From Pontiella desulfatans (lineage in GTDB: Bacteria > Verrucomicrobiota > Kiritimatiellia > Kiritimatiellales > Pontiellaceae), in the NCBI RefSeq assembly GCF_900890425.1, contig NZ_CAAHFG010000004.1:664330-728329 (forward strand): DNA of 64,000 nucleotides, in the 5' to 3' direction. The position numbers were made by a program, and so were the translations under genes. The notes below the pieces were generated by a model. It was not told the origin of the DNA, did not search any database, and saw only the letters and a list, made by a program, of their open reading frames with translations. Below are positions 29,105 through 38,675 of this stretch, in pieces; position 1 is the stretch's first letter; each line of letters opens with the position of its first letter.

Positions 29105-31246
29105 ATGGCGCAGTTAGAGAATATTGAGGCGATTGAGAAGCGGTTGTGGAGTGCGGCGGATTTGCTGCGTACAGGCTCCAACTATGCGAGTAATGAATAT
29201 TTTATGCCGGTGATGGGCTTGGTGTTTCTGCGTCATGCCTATAGCCGCTTTCTGAATGTGAAGGATGATATTGTGGCCTCATTGCCGAGCCGGGGCGGGA
29301 AGACGCGGGATTTGACGAAGGCGGACTTTTCGCAGAAGGGGGCGATCTTTCTTCAGGAGAAGGCGCAGTTTGACTATCTGGTGTCGCTGTCGGACGACAA
29401 AGACCGTGCGGCTGCGGTGGTGGAGGCGATGGAGTCCATCGAGGCGGACTATGAAACGCTTTCGGGCGTGCTGCCGAAGGCGGAATACCACGAGCTGGAT
29501 AACGAGGTGCTGGGCACGCTGCTGCGCACCCTGAACCCGGACGAGCTGAAAAAGGCTTCGGGCGACATCTTCGGGCGCATCTATGAATATTTCCTGACGC
29601 AGTTTGCCAACGACAAGGCGCATGACGGCGGGGAGTTTTTTACCCCGGTTTCGCTGGTGTCGCTGATTGCCCATGTGCTGGAGCCGGAGCGGGGCAGCGT
29701 GCTTGATCCGGCCTGCGGTTCGGGCGGCATGTTTGTGCAGAGCGCGAAGTTTGTGGAGCAGATGAAGGCCAACCCTTCGGAGCGGCTGACCTTCTACGGG
29801 CTGGAAAAGAATCCAACCACGATCCGGCTGGGCAAGATGAACCTTGCCGTGCATGGGCTGGAGGGCGACATCCGCAAGGCGATTTCCTACTATGAAGACC
29901 CGCACGAGCTGCTGGGCAAGGCCGACTATGTGATGGCCAACCCGCCGTTCAATACCGACGAGGTGGACGCGGAAAAGGTGAAGCGCGACCCGCGTTTGCC
30001 GTTTGGCCTGCCGGGCGTGAACAAGAAGGAGAAGGTTTCCAACGGCAACTATCTGTGGATTTCCTATTTCTATAGCTACCTGAGCGAAAAGGGACGGGCG
30101 GGCTTTGTGATGTCGTCGCAGGCATCGAGCGCAGGCGGCGAAGAGGCCAAGGTGCGGCAGAAGTTGATTGAGACGGGTGCGGTTGAGGCGATGATTGATG
30201 TGCGTGGCAACTTTTTCTATACCCGCTCCGTGCCGTGTCAGCTCTGGTTCTTCAACAAGGACAAACCCGCCGAGCACAAGGACAAGGTGCTGATGGTCGA
30301 TGCCCGCAACGTCTACCGCAAGGTAACGCGCAAAATCTTCGACTTTACCCCGGAGCAGGAAAAGAACCTCAACTCCATCTTCTGGCTCTACCGTGGGCAG
30401 AATGAGCGGTTTATTGAGCTGGTGCAGTCGTATGTGGATCAGGTGTTGAACGAGGCGCATAGCTGCTTTGTGAATCAGGGCAACACGGTATCTGCGTCCG
30501 AGCCGTTGCCGGATTTCATCAAGGCGGTCAATAAGTTGTTTGATGCTATGAAGCCGTTTTTAGATTCGCTGCCGGAAGACGGGGCACAGGCCGAAACGGA
30601 TTCCGAGCTGAGGAAAGCACTCGGTGATTTGGACAACCATGTCGGCGCATATGATGGATTGCGACAGGATACTCAGAAGCAATGGAACGAATCGGATTCT
30701 AATACAGTCAAGGAACTGCACTTTTTTGCCGATGAACAGAGCAGCCCAGCTCTATTGGCCGAGGGCAGTCGCGATCTGGTGAAGCTGGCCGACCATGCCT
30801 ATAAGTTGGCGACGCGTTTGATTGAGCTGTGCGAAAAGGAATTGGATGCCAAGAGTTCCGACCTTTGGAAAAGTGCCGAGATCAACGGGGCACGGAAATC
30901 CAACCTTCGGAAAGAGGCGGAGGCAGCGCGGAAGGATGCGGTCGAGCAGTTGAAGCGGGTGCGTTATTTTTATAAGCAGGCGCATTGGCTGCTGTCGCGC
31001 TTTCCTGATGGCGAGCTGCGCGATGTGGAGGGGCTGGTTAAGCTGGTGAATCACACCGAGTTGGCTTCCAATGATTGGAGCCTCACGCCGGGGCGGTATG
31101 TCGGCGTTGCCCCGGAAGAGGTGGACGAGGATTTTGATTTTGAAGAAGCCCTGCGCGATATCCATGTGGAGCTGGCCGGACTTAATGAAGAAGCCGTTGA
31201 TTTGGCCGCGAAAATTGCCCGTAACTTTGAGGAGCTGGGGGTATGA
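29105..31246 (+). CDS. hsdM: Type I restriction system DNA methyltransferase subunit
   Basis: The 713-residue protein has an N-terminal helical domain, then the N6-adenine methyltransferase core with DPACGSGGMF (Asp200; SAM binding) and NPPF (Asn279; catalytic). The C-terminal region ends TPGRYVG...VDLAAKIARNFEELG, as expected for HsdM that docks on HsdS. It is longer than most HsdM proteins (about 500). Residues about 455-640 form a helical insertion with lower GC content than the flanking parts. HsdM methylates adenine and, with HsdS and HsdR, forms the restriction complex. The end overlaps hsdS by four bases (ATGA). Confidence 0.96.
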   Translation: MAQLENIEAIEKRLWSAADLLRTGSNYASNEYFMPVMGLVFLRHAYSRFLNVKDDIVASLPSRGGKTRDLTKADFSQKGAIFLQEKAQFDYLVSLSDDKDRAAAVVEAMESIEADYETLSGVLPKAEYHELDNEVLGTLLRTLNPDELKKASGDIFGRIYEYFLTQFANDKAHDGGEFFTPVSLVSLIAHVLEPERGSVLDPACGSGGMFVQSAKFVEQMKANPSERLTFYGLEKNPTTIRLGKMNLAVHGLEGDIRKAISYYEDPHELLGKADYVMANPPFNTDEVDAEKVKRDPRLPFGLPGVNKKEKVSNGNYLWISYFYSYLSEKGRAGFVMSSQASSAGGEEAKVRQKLIETGAVEAMIDVRGNFFYTRSVPCQLWFFNKDKPAEHKDKVLMVDARNVYRKVTRKIFDFTPEQEKNLNSIFWLYRGQNERFIELVQSYVDQVLNEAHSCFVNQGNTVSASEPLPDFIKAVNKLFDAMKPFLDSLPEDGAQAETDSELRKALGDLDNHVGAYDGLRQDTQKQWNESDSNTVKELHFFADEQSSPALLAEGSRDLVKLADHAYKLATRLIELCEKELDAKSSDLWKSAEINGARKSNLRKEAEAARKDAVEQLKRVRYFYKQAHWLLSRFPDGELRDVEGLVKLVNHTELASNDWSLTPGRYVGVAPEEVDEDFDFEEALRDIHVELAGLNEEAVDLAAKIARNFEELGV

Positions 31247-32457
31247 GTTTTCGTTCCGGGGCAATAAAGGATTATGCTCTTGGCATATACGATGGGCCGC
31301 ACGCGACACCAAAGGAGTCCGATGACGGACATATTTTCTTAGGGATAAAGAACGTTACGCCTGATGGGCGGTTGGATTTTTCCGACATTAAATATGTTTC
31401 AGATCAAGAGTTCCCTCGATGGACGAAGCGCGTAACACCAACGGCTGGCGACGTTGTATTTTCGTATGAAGCAACGCTTCATCGTTACGGAGTAATTCCT
31501 GAAGGCTTCGATGGATGCTTAGGCCGGAGGATGGGACTAGTCCGCCCCGACCCAAAGAAACTCCTGTCACGCTATCTCCATTTCTATTTTCTCTCTCCAG
31601 GCTGGAAGTCGTATGCGGATACGAAGGTCATCGTCGGCGCAACGGTGAATCGTCTTCCAATAAAAGATTTCCCTGACTTTGAGGTAAAGTTCCCACCATT
31701 GGAAGTACAGCAGCGCGTGGTTGATGTTCTGGGAGCCTACGACGATCTGATAGAAAACAATCGGCGGCGGATTGCGTTGCTGGAGGAGTCGGCGCGGCTG
31801 CTGTACAAGGAGTGGTTTATCCATCTGCGCTTCCCCGGCCATGAGCAGGTCAAGGTGGTCGATGGCGTGCCGGAGGGGTGGAAGAAAGGAATTATATCTG
31901 ACTTTTTCGATAGTACCTCTGGGGGCACACCGAGTCGAAAAGTTCCCGAATACTACACGGGAGATATTAACTGGGTTAAGACTCAAGAGCTTAATGAACT
32001 TTTCATTTTAGAGGCAGATGAAAAAATAACGGAAGAGGCTATTTCTAAATCTGCCGCAAAGTTGTTTCCGGTCGGAACCCTCCTTGTTGCAATTTATGGA
32101 GGAACAAATATTGGGCGAACAGGATTGTTGGCCGCCCCGTCAGCATCCAATCAAGCATGTGTTGCGTTCTTTCCGAGACGGAGGCTGGAAGACAATTTAT
32201 TTCTTCAAAAATGGGTGCAGGAACATAGGGAATATCTAATTGGCCTGTCGCAAGGTGCGGCTCAGACGAATATTAGTCAACAAACGCTGAAGGCGCTCGA
32301 CTTTATAATGCCAAAGCATTCCATGCTGGATGAATTTATCGACTACATCTTGCCTATCTATGACCAGATAAAAAATATAGTGGCTCAAAACCGAAAATTG
32401 GCTGAAGCCCGCGACCTATTACTTCCCCGCCTGATGAATGGAGAGATTGAGGTATGA
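31243..32457 (+). CDS. hsdS: Type I restriction system specificity subunit
   Basis: The 404-residue protein has two target recognition domains (about 1-150 and 215-365). A conserved helical spacer separates them (DLIENNRRRIALLEESARLLYKEWF) and a second conserved helix follows at the C-terminus (KNIVAQNRKLAEARDLLLPRLMNGEI). The two recognition domains set the bipartite DNA target. The recognition-domain DNA is AT-rich while the spacer DNA (about 31740-31880) is GC-rich like hsdM and hsdR, a sign of domain exchange. It overlaps both neighbours by four bases. Confidence 0.95.
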   Translation: MSFRSGAIKDYALGIYDGPHATPKESDDGHIFLGIKNVTPDGRLDFSDIKYVSDQEFPRWTKRVTPTAGDVVFSYEATLHRYGVIPEGFDGCLGRRMGLVRPDPKKLLSRYLHFYFLSPGWKSYADTKVIVGATVNRLPIKDFPDFEVKFPPLEVQQRVVDVLGAYDDLIENNRRRIALLEESARLLYKEWFIHLRFPGHEQVKVVDGVPEGWKKGIISDFFDSTSGGTPSRKVPEYYTGDINWVKTQELNELFILEADEKITEEAISKSAAKLFPVGTLLVAIYGGTNIGRTGLLAAPSASNQACVAFFPRRRLEDNLFLQKWVQEHREYLIGLSQGAAQTNISQQTLKALDFIMPKHSMLDEFIDYILPIYDQIKNIVAQNRKLAEARDLLLPRLMNGEIEV

Positions 32458-35400
32458 GCGCGTACACCGAAGATACCCTAGTGCAGCAGACGACGGCAGA
32501 CTATCTGCGCGATGATCTGGGGTGGCGTTCGGTGTTGGCCTATAACCATGAGACCTTTGGCGCGGGCGGTTTGCTGGGGCGGGAGAACGACAAAGAGGTC
32601 ATTCTAAAGCCGTTGCTTCGGGAAAAGCTGGAGGAATTGAATCCGGACTTGCCGGAGCTGGCGTATCAGGATGCGGTGCGGCAGGTGGTCGAGTCGATGA
32701 TCAGTCAGACGCTGTTTTCGACAAACCGCGAAAAGTATGAACTGCTACGCAACGGGGTGCGGGTGGCTTTCCGCAATGACCAGGGCGAGCAGAAGAAGCA
32801 GACACTGCGGGTGTTTGATTTTGATGAGCCGACGGAAAACGATTTCCTCTGCGTTCGCGAGCTGTGGGTGCGGGGCGATCTTTACCGCAGGCGGGCGGAT
32901 ATTATTGGTTTTGTGAACGGGATTCCGCTGTTGTTTGTGGAGTGCAAAAATGTGCACCGCGATCTGGAGGTGGCGTTCCGTGAAAATCTGGCGGACTATA
33001 AGGATACGATTCCGCATCTGTTCCACCATAACGCGATTGTGATGCTGGGCAACGGCATTGAGGCGAAGGTGGGGACGATTACGAGCCAGTATAACCACTT
33101 TGCGGATTGGAAGCGCCTTGAGGAGGATGAGCCGGGCGTAGTGGACATGGAGACGCTGCTGAAGGGTATCTGCGATAAGCGCAATTTCATGGACTTGATC
33201 GAGAATTTTATCCTGTTCGATGATTCGACGGGCAAGGCGGTTAAGATTCTCGCCCGCAACCATCAGTTCCTTGGGGTGAACCGTGCGATTGAGTCGGTGG
33301 AGCAGCGGGAGGAGCGCGAGGGCAAGCTGGGGGTGTTCTGGCATACGCAGGGATCGGGCAAGAGCTATTCGATGCTGTTCTTTACGCGCAAGGTGCACCG
33401 CAGGCTGGGCGGCAACTTTACGTTTGTGATCCTGACCGACCGGGATGACCTTGACGGGCAAATCTATAAGACCTTCGCGGGGTGCGGCGTGGTGAATAAT
33501 GACCGCGATCCATGCCGGGCGGCGAACGGGAAGCATCTGGAACGGTTGCTGGGGCAGCACAAGTCGTATGTGTTCTCGCTGATCCAGAAGTTTAATCAGG
33601 ATGTGGAAGAAGATGCGTTCTATTCGGAGCGCGACGATGTGATTGTGATTACGGACGAGGCGCACCGCACCCAATACGGCACGCTGGCGCTGAACCTGCG
33701 CAATGCCTTGCCGAATGCGAGCTATATGGGCTTTACGGGTACGCCGCTGTTTTCGGATGACGAAATTACGCGGCGGGTGTTCGGGGAGTATGTTTCGACC
33801 TATGACTTCCAGCGGGCGGTGGAGGACGGCGCAACCGTGCCGCTCTATTATGATGCACGGGGCGAGCGGTTGAAAATCGCCACCAACGATTTGAACGAGC
33901 GGATTGCCGAGAAGCTGGAAGAGATTGAGTCCACCATGGATATCAATAAGAAGCAGCGGCTGGAGCAGGCGCTGAAGCAGGACTATCATATTATCACCGC
34001 TCACGAACGGCTGTCTCAGGTGGCCGAGGATTTTGTGGAGCATTATTCGACGGGCTGGGAAAGCGGTAAGGCGATGCTGGTGTGCATCGATAAGATTACC
34101 TGCGTGAAGATGCACGAGCTGATTTCCAAACGCTGGAAGGAACGCATTGAAGAGCTGAGCGCACTATTGCCTACCGCAAAGGATGAGCAGGATGAGCTTT
34201 ACCGCCTTCGTCAACTGGCATGGATGCAGGAAACGGAAATGGCCGTTGTGGTGAGCGAGGAACAGGGTGAGATGGAAAAGTTCCGCAAGTGGGACTTGGA
34301 TATTACCCCGCACCGCCGACTCATTAAGGAGGGATTCAGTATTCCCGAAAAGCTGCGCGACCGCCCGGAGTTCATGGGGATGCAGCATCTGGATATGGAT
34401 TCGGCTTTCAAGGAGCCTGCGCATCCGTTCCGCGTTGTGATTGTCTGCGCCATGTGGCTTACGGGCTTTGATGTACCGAGCCTTTCAACGCTCTATATCG
34501 ATAAGCCGCTTAAAGCACATACGCTGATGCAGGCGATTGCGCGGGCAAACCGCGTGAGCGAGGGCAAGAACAACGGCCTGATTGTGGACTACTGCGGGAT
34601 TCTGAAAAACCTGCGCAAGGCATTGGCTACGTTTGCGGGAGCGGGCGACGACGGACGCGGTGGCGGTGGCGGAGGTGCTGATCCGGGACGGCCTAAGGAA
34701 GAGCTGCTGGAGGAGCTGGGCGAGGCGATTGGTTTTGTCCGTTCGTTCCTTGATGAGCGCAACGCCCCGCTGGATGACATTAAGACCGCTACCGGCTTCG
34801 GACGCAACGCGGCGATTGTGAGGGCCAAGGAAGCGGCCAACGAAAACGATGAGAGCCGCAAGCGGTTTGAGATTATGTGCCGTGCGGTGTTCAAAAAGTT
34901 CAAGGCATGCATCAATGATCCGGGGGTGAATGCCTACCGCCCCGACCGCGATGCGATCAATGTGGTCTATAAGCATTTACAGAAGGACAAGGAGAGCGCG
35001 GACATCAGCGATATTATCCGCATCCTGCATGGGGTGGTTGATGAGGTGGTGGAAACCAAGCCTTCGGGATTTGGTAACGGCAAAGCCGATTATGAACCCT
35101 ACGATATCAGCAAGATTGATTTTGAGCGGTTGAGGCAGGAGTTTGAACGCAGCCCGGCCAAGAAAACGACGGTGCAGTGCATGAGTGATATGATTGAGCA
35201 GCGGCTTAAAAAAATGCTCGAACGGAATCCTCTGCGGACAGATATGCAGGCGCACTATGAAAAGATCATTGCCGAATACAATAGCGAGAAAAGCAGGCTG
35301 ACCATTGAGCAGACGTTTGCCGAGCTGCTGAAGAAAGTCCAGGAACTGGACGAAGAAGAAGACCGTGCTGTGCGGGAGGGACTGAACGAAGAGAGCCTTG

Positions 35401-35708
35401 CCATATTCGACCTGCTGAAAAAGCCGGAGCTTGGCGCGGCGGAGATCAAGCGCATTAAAGCCGTAGCCGAAGAGCTGCTGGAAACCCTCAAGGCCGAGGT
35501 GCTGAAAATTCACCATTGGCAGGAGAAGGAATCCACCCGCGATGCGGTAAGCATCACGATCCACAATTTCCTATATGACGGTGAGCACGGCTTGCCGGAA
35601 AATAGCTATACCGAAACCGATGTGAGCGACCTGACCTCTGCCGTCTACCGCCACATCTACCGCGCCTATCCAGAAGTGCCTTCGCCTGTTTATGGGGAGG
35701 TGGGGTGA
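32454..35708 (+). CDS. hsdR: Type I restriction system endonuclease/translocase subunit
   Basis: The 1084-residue protein has the N-terminal PD-(D/E)xK nuclease (ADIIGFVNGIPLLFVECKN; Glu163 and Lys165). The Walker A is GSGKS at about 300, the helicase motif II is DEAH at 401-404, followed by MGFTGTPLF, and the second RecA domain has DYCGILKNL and QAIARANRVSEG. A long C-terminal helical domain contacts the methylase. HsdR pumps DNA and cuts far from the target. The Gly-rich stretch near 34650 is a linker. The last base of the stop codon is also the first base of the next start (TGATG), so the downstream gene is coupled. Confidence 0.97.
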   Translation: MSAYTEDTLVQQTTADYLRDDLGWRSVLAYNHETFGAGGLLGRENDKEVILKPLLREKLEELNPDLPELAYQDAVRQVVESMISQTLFSTNREKYELLRNGVRVAFRNDQGEQKKQTLRVFDFDEPTENDFLCVRELWVRGDLYRRRADIIGFVNGIPLLFVECKNVHRDLEVAFRENLADYKDTIPHLFHHNAIVMLGNGIEAKVGTITSQYNHFADWKRLEEDEPGVVDMETLLKGICDKRNFMDLIENFILFDDSTGKAVKILARNHQFLGVNRAIESVEQREEREGKLGVFWHTQGSGKSYSMLFFTRKVHRRLGGNFTFVILTDRDDLDGQIYKTFAGCGVVNNDRDPCRAANGKHLERLLGQHKSYVFSLIQKFNQDVEEDAFYSERDDVIVITDEAHRTQYGTLALNLRNALPNASYMGFTGTPLFSDDEITRRVFGEYVSTYDFQRAVEDGATVPLYYDARGERLKIATNDLNERIAEKLEEIESTMDINKKQRLEQALKQDYHIITAHERLSQVAEDFVEHYSTGWESGKAMLVCIDKITCVKMHELISKRWKERIEELSALLPTAKDEQDELYRLRQLAWMQETEMAVVVSEEQGEMEKFRKWDLDITPHRRLIKEGFSIPEKLRDRPEFMGMQHLDMDSAFKEPAHPFRVVIVCAMWLTGFDVPSLSTLYIDKPLKAHTLMQAIARANRVSEGKNNGLIVDYCGILKNLRKALATFAGAGDDGRGGGGGGADPGRPKEELLEELGEAIGFVRSFLDERNAPLDDIKTATGFGRNAAIVRAKEAANENDESRKRFEIMCRAVFKKFKACINDPGVNAYRPDRDAINVVYKHLQKDKESADISDIIRILHGVVDEVVETKPSGFGNGKADYEPYDISKIDFERLRQEFERSPAKKTTVQCMSDMIEQRLKKMLERNPLRTDMQAHYEKIIAEYNSEKSRLTIEQTFAELLKKVQELDEEEDRAVREGLNEESLAIFDLLKKPELGAAEIKRIKAVAEELLETLKAEVLKIHHWQEKESTRDAVSITIHNFLYDGEHGLPENSYTETDVSDLTSAVYRHIYRAYPEVPSPVYGEVG

Positions 35709-37579
35709 TGAGCGACCAACGCTATCCCGAGGACTTGATTGTAACGGCAGATGATTTCCAGTCATCAGGGTGGGAGGCAGCTATTGATGGTGCGGAAGAC
35801 TACATGGACTATTGGCAAAAGCTTTCGCAGGTTGCTAGGGAGGCTATTGAGGCAGGAGAGAGCGCTAAGGGGAAAGTGCTATGGCTTATAGCAGATGCAT
35901 GCGCAATGGATTTCAATGCTTCAAGTATTCATAATCCGTTCGTTTCTCGATGTGGAATATCAGTTGAAATTGCAACGGCAATACCTGAAATATTCACTGC
36001 CGAGGATGTGAGTTTTTTTAACGGTGTCATCCCTCAAGTAGATGATTGCTTTATCAAAGCCCGGCTCGCTGATGTGCTTTGGCTAATCGAAATTCCTAAG
36101 AATCCTGCCAACGCATTCACAGCAATTGAGGCGTATCAACAATTCCCACTCGATCAAGATTCTCTCGTTCGTGATAGCGAGAGTGCGTGGGAGCGGGCTA
36201 TCCGCTTGTGCTATTTGCTGCGGAGAGGTTCTGAGGCTCATCTGGAAACAATTCGCGAAACATTATTTTCCAAACTTCAAGAACTTACATATGAGGGGCG
36301 CTACCAAGCTTTATGGATTGCTCAGTTACTTGGATTGGCATGTGTTGAAGTAGAGCAGTCAATAGTTGTATGTAATAAATTGGAAAGCATTGCTACGACG
36401 GCAAAAAATCAAAATGATTGGAATTGCACAAGGTCATACATAAAGCATTCGAGAGAGTGGCATACTAATTTTGATCGAATTGAAGAAAGCCGCGCGCTAA
36501 CAGTAGAAATTGCTGAGAGCTGGGCAGAAGAAGGTGCTGCCCGATCAGCGGAGTTTATCGCGGTAGGCCATTGCTATGAAAATGCAATCCACGAATATCG
36601 AACTCTTCCTAATCGATTCAGACGCGAAAATAATATTGTAGACCGCCTGACAGAATTAAGACGATTGCTGAACGAAGCTAATGCAAATGCTGTGGAAGAT
36701 ATGCAGGCAACCATGATTCCAGGCTGTGATATTAGTGAATCGATAGAGTCTGCCAGACAATTTGTGGAAGGAAGAGAATTTCCTGATGTAATACGTGCAT
36801 TCGTGAATATTTTTCAAGGAGCGGACGCCACCGCAATTCGAGCAACTGCTGAGCGTAATATGGGACGTTATGTTTTAAGCAGCCTCTTTGGCTCAACTCA
36901 TCTTACGCATGATGGACGAGTGCGTGCGCGCTCACCGGGGATTGATATTTCTGATGTCGCTAGCGCAAACACACAATTAGAACTCAGAGCAAGTATGGTG
37001 CAAAACTATAATTTGCATATCGATCTCGTTATGCAAGGAGCCATTATTCCAGCCTTCCATATTATTCAGGAGGAACACCGTTTTACGGAATACTTGATGC
37101 GCTCTCTTTGCTCCAGCTCTTCAGCAGTGCCGAAAGATAGAGTTAGCTTGTGGGCTAAAGGTTTATTGTTCGGCTTTGAGGAGGATTTTGCTGCTGCAAC
37201 CCATTTATTGGTTCCGCAAGTTGAGCATTTGGTGCGAGTTATTTTCAAGGAAAACGAAATCATCACAACTCGGCTTGATCCAGTATCTGGAATTGAAACC
37301 GAAAATGGTCTCGGAACTTTACTTGATAATCCGAGAGCGGCGGAAGTCTTGGGTGACAATATAGCTTTTGAGTTGAAAGTTCTACTGACGGATGAGTTTG
37401 GGGCAAATCTACGTAATCAGATAGCACATGGTCTTTTCAATGATGGAGCGGCAGCTTCCACTTTTTCTGTTTATGCATGGTGGTATTGCCTGAAGTTAGT
37501 AATTAACTCCATTCCTTGGCCGGATCGCATGCGTGAAGAAGATGCTGCTGAAGGCGGAGATGCAACAGAGCAGGAATAG
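35708..37579 (+). CDS. DUF4209 protein with HEPN-like RNxxxHG motif
   Basis: The 623-residue protein ends in a domain carrying RNQIAHG (Arg569 to Gly575), the RNxxxHG signature of DUF4209 and the R-x4-6-H arrangement of HEPN ribonucleases. The first 430 residues are helical (HEAT- or TPR-like in appearance) with no motif I can name. HEPN domains in defence systems cleave RNA when triggered; whether this one is catalytic is inferred. It is translationally coupled to hsdR, which suggests that it works with or guards the restriction enzyme. The DNA is clearly more AT-rich than hsdR, so the gene was probably acquired separately. Confidence 0.75.
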   Translation: MSDQRYPEDLIVTADDFQSSGWEAAIDGAEDYMDYWQKLSQVAREAIEAGESAKGKVLWLIADACAMDFNASSIHNPFVSRCGISVEIATAIPEIFTAEDVSFFNGVIPQVDDCFIKARLADVLWLIEIPKNPANAFTAIEAYQQFPLDQDSLVRDSESAWERAIRLCYLLRRGSEAHLETIRETLFSKLQELTYEGRYQALWIAQLLGLACVEVEQSIVVCNKLESIATTAKNQNDWNCTRSYIKHSREWHTNFDRIEESRALTVEIAESWAEEGAARSAEFIAVGHCYENAIHEYRTLPNRFRRENNIVDRLTELRRLLNEANANAVEDMQATMIPGCDISESIESARQFVEGREFPDVIRAFVNIFQGADATAIRATAERNMGRYVLSSLFGSTHLTHDGRVRARSPGIDISDVASANTQLELRASMVQNYNLHIDLVMQGAIIPAFHIIQEEHRFTEYLMRSLCSSSSAVPKDRVSLWAKGLLFGFEEDFAAATHLLVPQVEHLVRVIFKENEIITTRLDPVSGIETENGLGTLLDNPRAAEVLGDNIAFELKVLLTDEFGANLRNQIAHGLFNDGAAASTFSVYAWWYCLKLVINSIPWPDRMREEDAAEGGDATEQE

Positions 37580-37601
37580 AAAAAATAACCTAGGGGACAA
37601 G

Positions 37602-38675
37602 ATGACCGATTTAGATATTAAGCACTCAGCATTTCACGCGATTGATTATCATAGGGCTATTGCGGATGTCCCGGAGGCATCATTCAATAATGCTGAAGTT
37701 AAAAACTACATTCAGGGCATTATTCCTTTTCTGCATAAAAAGCGAAATAACCGAGCGTTTCAATTCTCAAGTGATACTGGAGAGACATCTACTTTAACCA
37801 ATAAATATGCATCCATTGCCGACTGTGATTTTGATGCAACCTCACTTGCTCTCGCGACTAGATTAGCGAAGGAGGAACAAAAGGCTAATCAGCGATATGG
37901 GCATCTCAACCAATTGCATGCTGGAGGCTTGGTTCAGGTGGTTTATGAGGCGGAAGATCAGTTTGTAATTTTAATAGCTAAGGTTGACTACAATAACTTT
38001 TTGGATAAGTCGGATTATACAAGAAGGTCGGGCTTACCTTTTGAGCGATACGTGCTGAAAGCTTTTACCATGACGTTCGATATTGATTCCGAAACTGGGG
38101 AAATGAATGAAACACCGACCCTTTCAGTCTTCGACACGAATGCTTCTATCTCGAAGTATTGGTGGCGTGAGTTCCTTGAGCTTGAAGAGTTAAATACTAA
38201 TGAAGCAAATACTGTAACCGCACTTGACGCTCATTTGCGACTTCTTAAGCTTAAGCTATCCAGAAATTATAAAAGTGATTATACGTTGCTTCGGAATAGA
38301 GTGATTTCTTATTTCAAAACATGCTCGGATTATAAGCATGATGATGCTTTGGATATTATTTTCAGAGGGTATCATCCCCTGAATACAGAATTGCAAGGTG
38401 AGAAGTATGACCGTTTATTGGTGGCTGCCACAACCTTACCTGATCAAAAGGGGTTTGATCGGCAATTTTCAGTGGTAGCTGACAAGGTCAAAGCAAAGAT
38501 GGGTCATAGAATCCCTCTTAGGCCCAATATGGAGCTGAGTTTGCTTGGAGAAATTGATGACTTAGAAAATGTTGTAACAGCCTCCGAGAGCGATGGTAGA
38601 AAATATATTACTATCGAATCTGAAAGTGGATTTGAGTATTTCAAGAAAAATGGAATCGATGCACCCAATTCGTAA
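37602..38675 (+). CDS. Nucleoid-associated (NA37/NdpA-like) protein
   Basis: I chose the ATG at 37602, preceded by GGGGACAAG. The 357-residue protein resembles the NA37/NdpA family. It has a helical region with LATRLAKEEQKAN, then the core GGLVQVVYEAEDQFVILIAKVDYNNFLDKS, KYWWREFLELEEL, and a C-terminal part ending DGRKYITIESESGFEYFKKN, which fits the family's C-terminal beta unit. NA37 proteins bind DNA and are found on the nucleoid. Within defence loci such a protein could sense or coat invading DNA. The next gene overlaps its end. The assignment is by pattern and needs a profile search. Confidence 0.65.
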   Translation: MTDLDIKHSAFHAIDYHRAIADVPEASFNNAEVKNYIQGIIPFLHKKRNNRAFQFSSDTGETSTLTNKYASIADCDFDATSLALATRLAKEEQKANQRYGHLNQLHAGGLVQVVYEAEDQFVILIAKVDYNNFLDKSDYTRRSGLPFERYVLKAFTMTFDIDSETGEMNETPTLSVFDTNASISKYWWREFLELEELNTNEANTVTALDAHLRLLKLKLSRNYKSDYTLLRNRVISYFKTCSDYKHDDALDIIFRGYHPLNTELQGEKYDRLLVAATTLPDQKGFDRQFSVVADKVKAKMGHRIPLRPNMELSLLGEIDDLENVVTASESDGRKYITIESESGFEYFKKNGIDAPNS

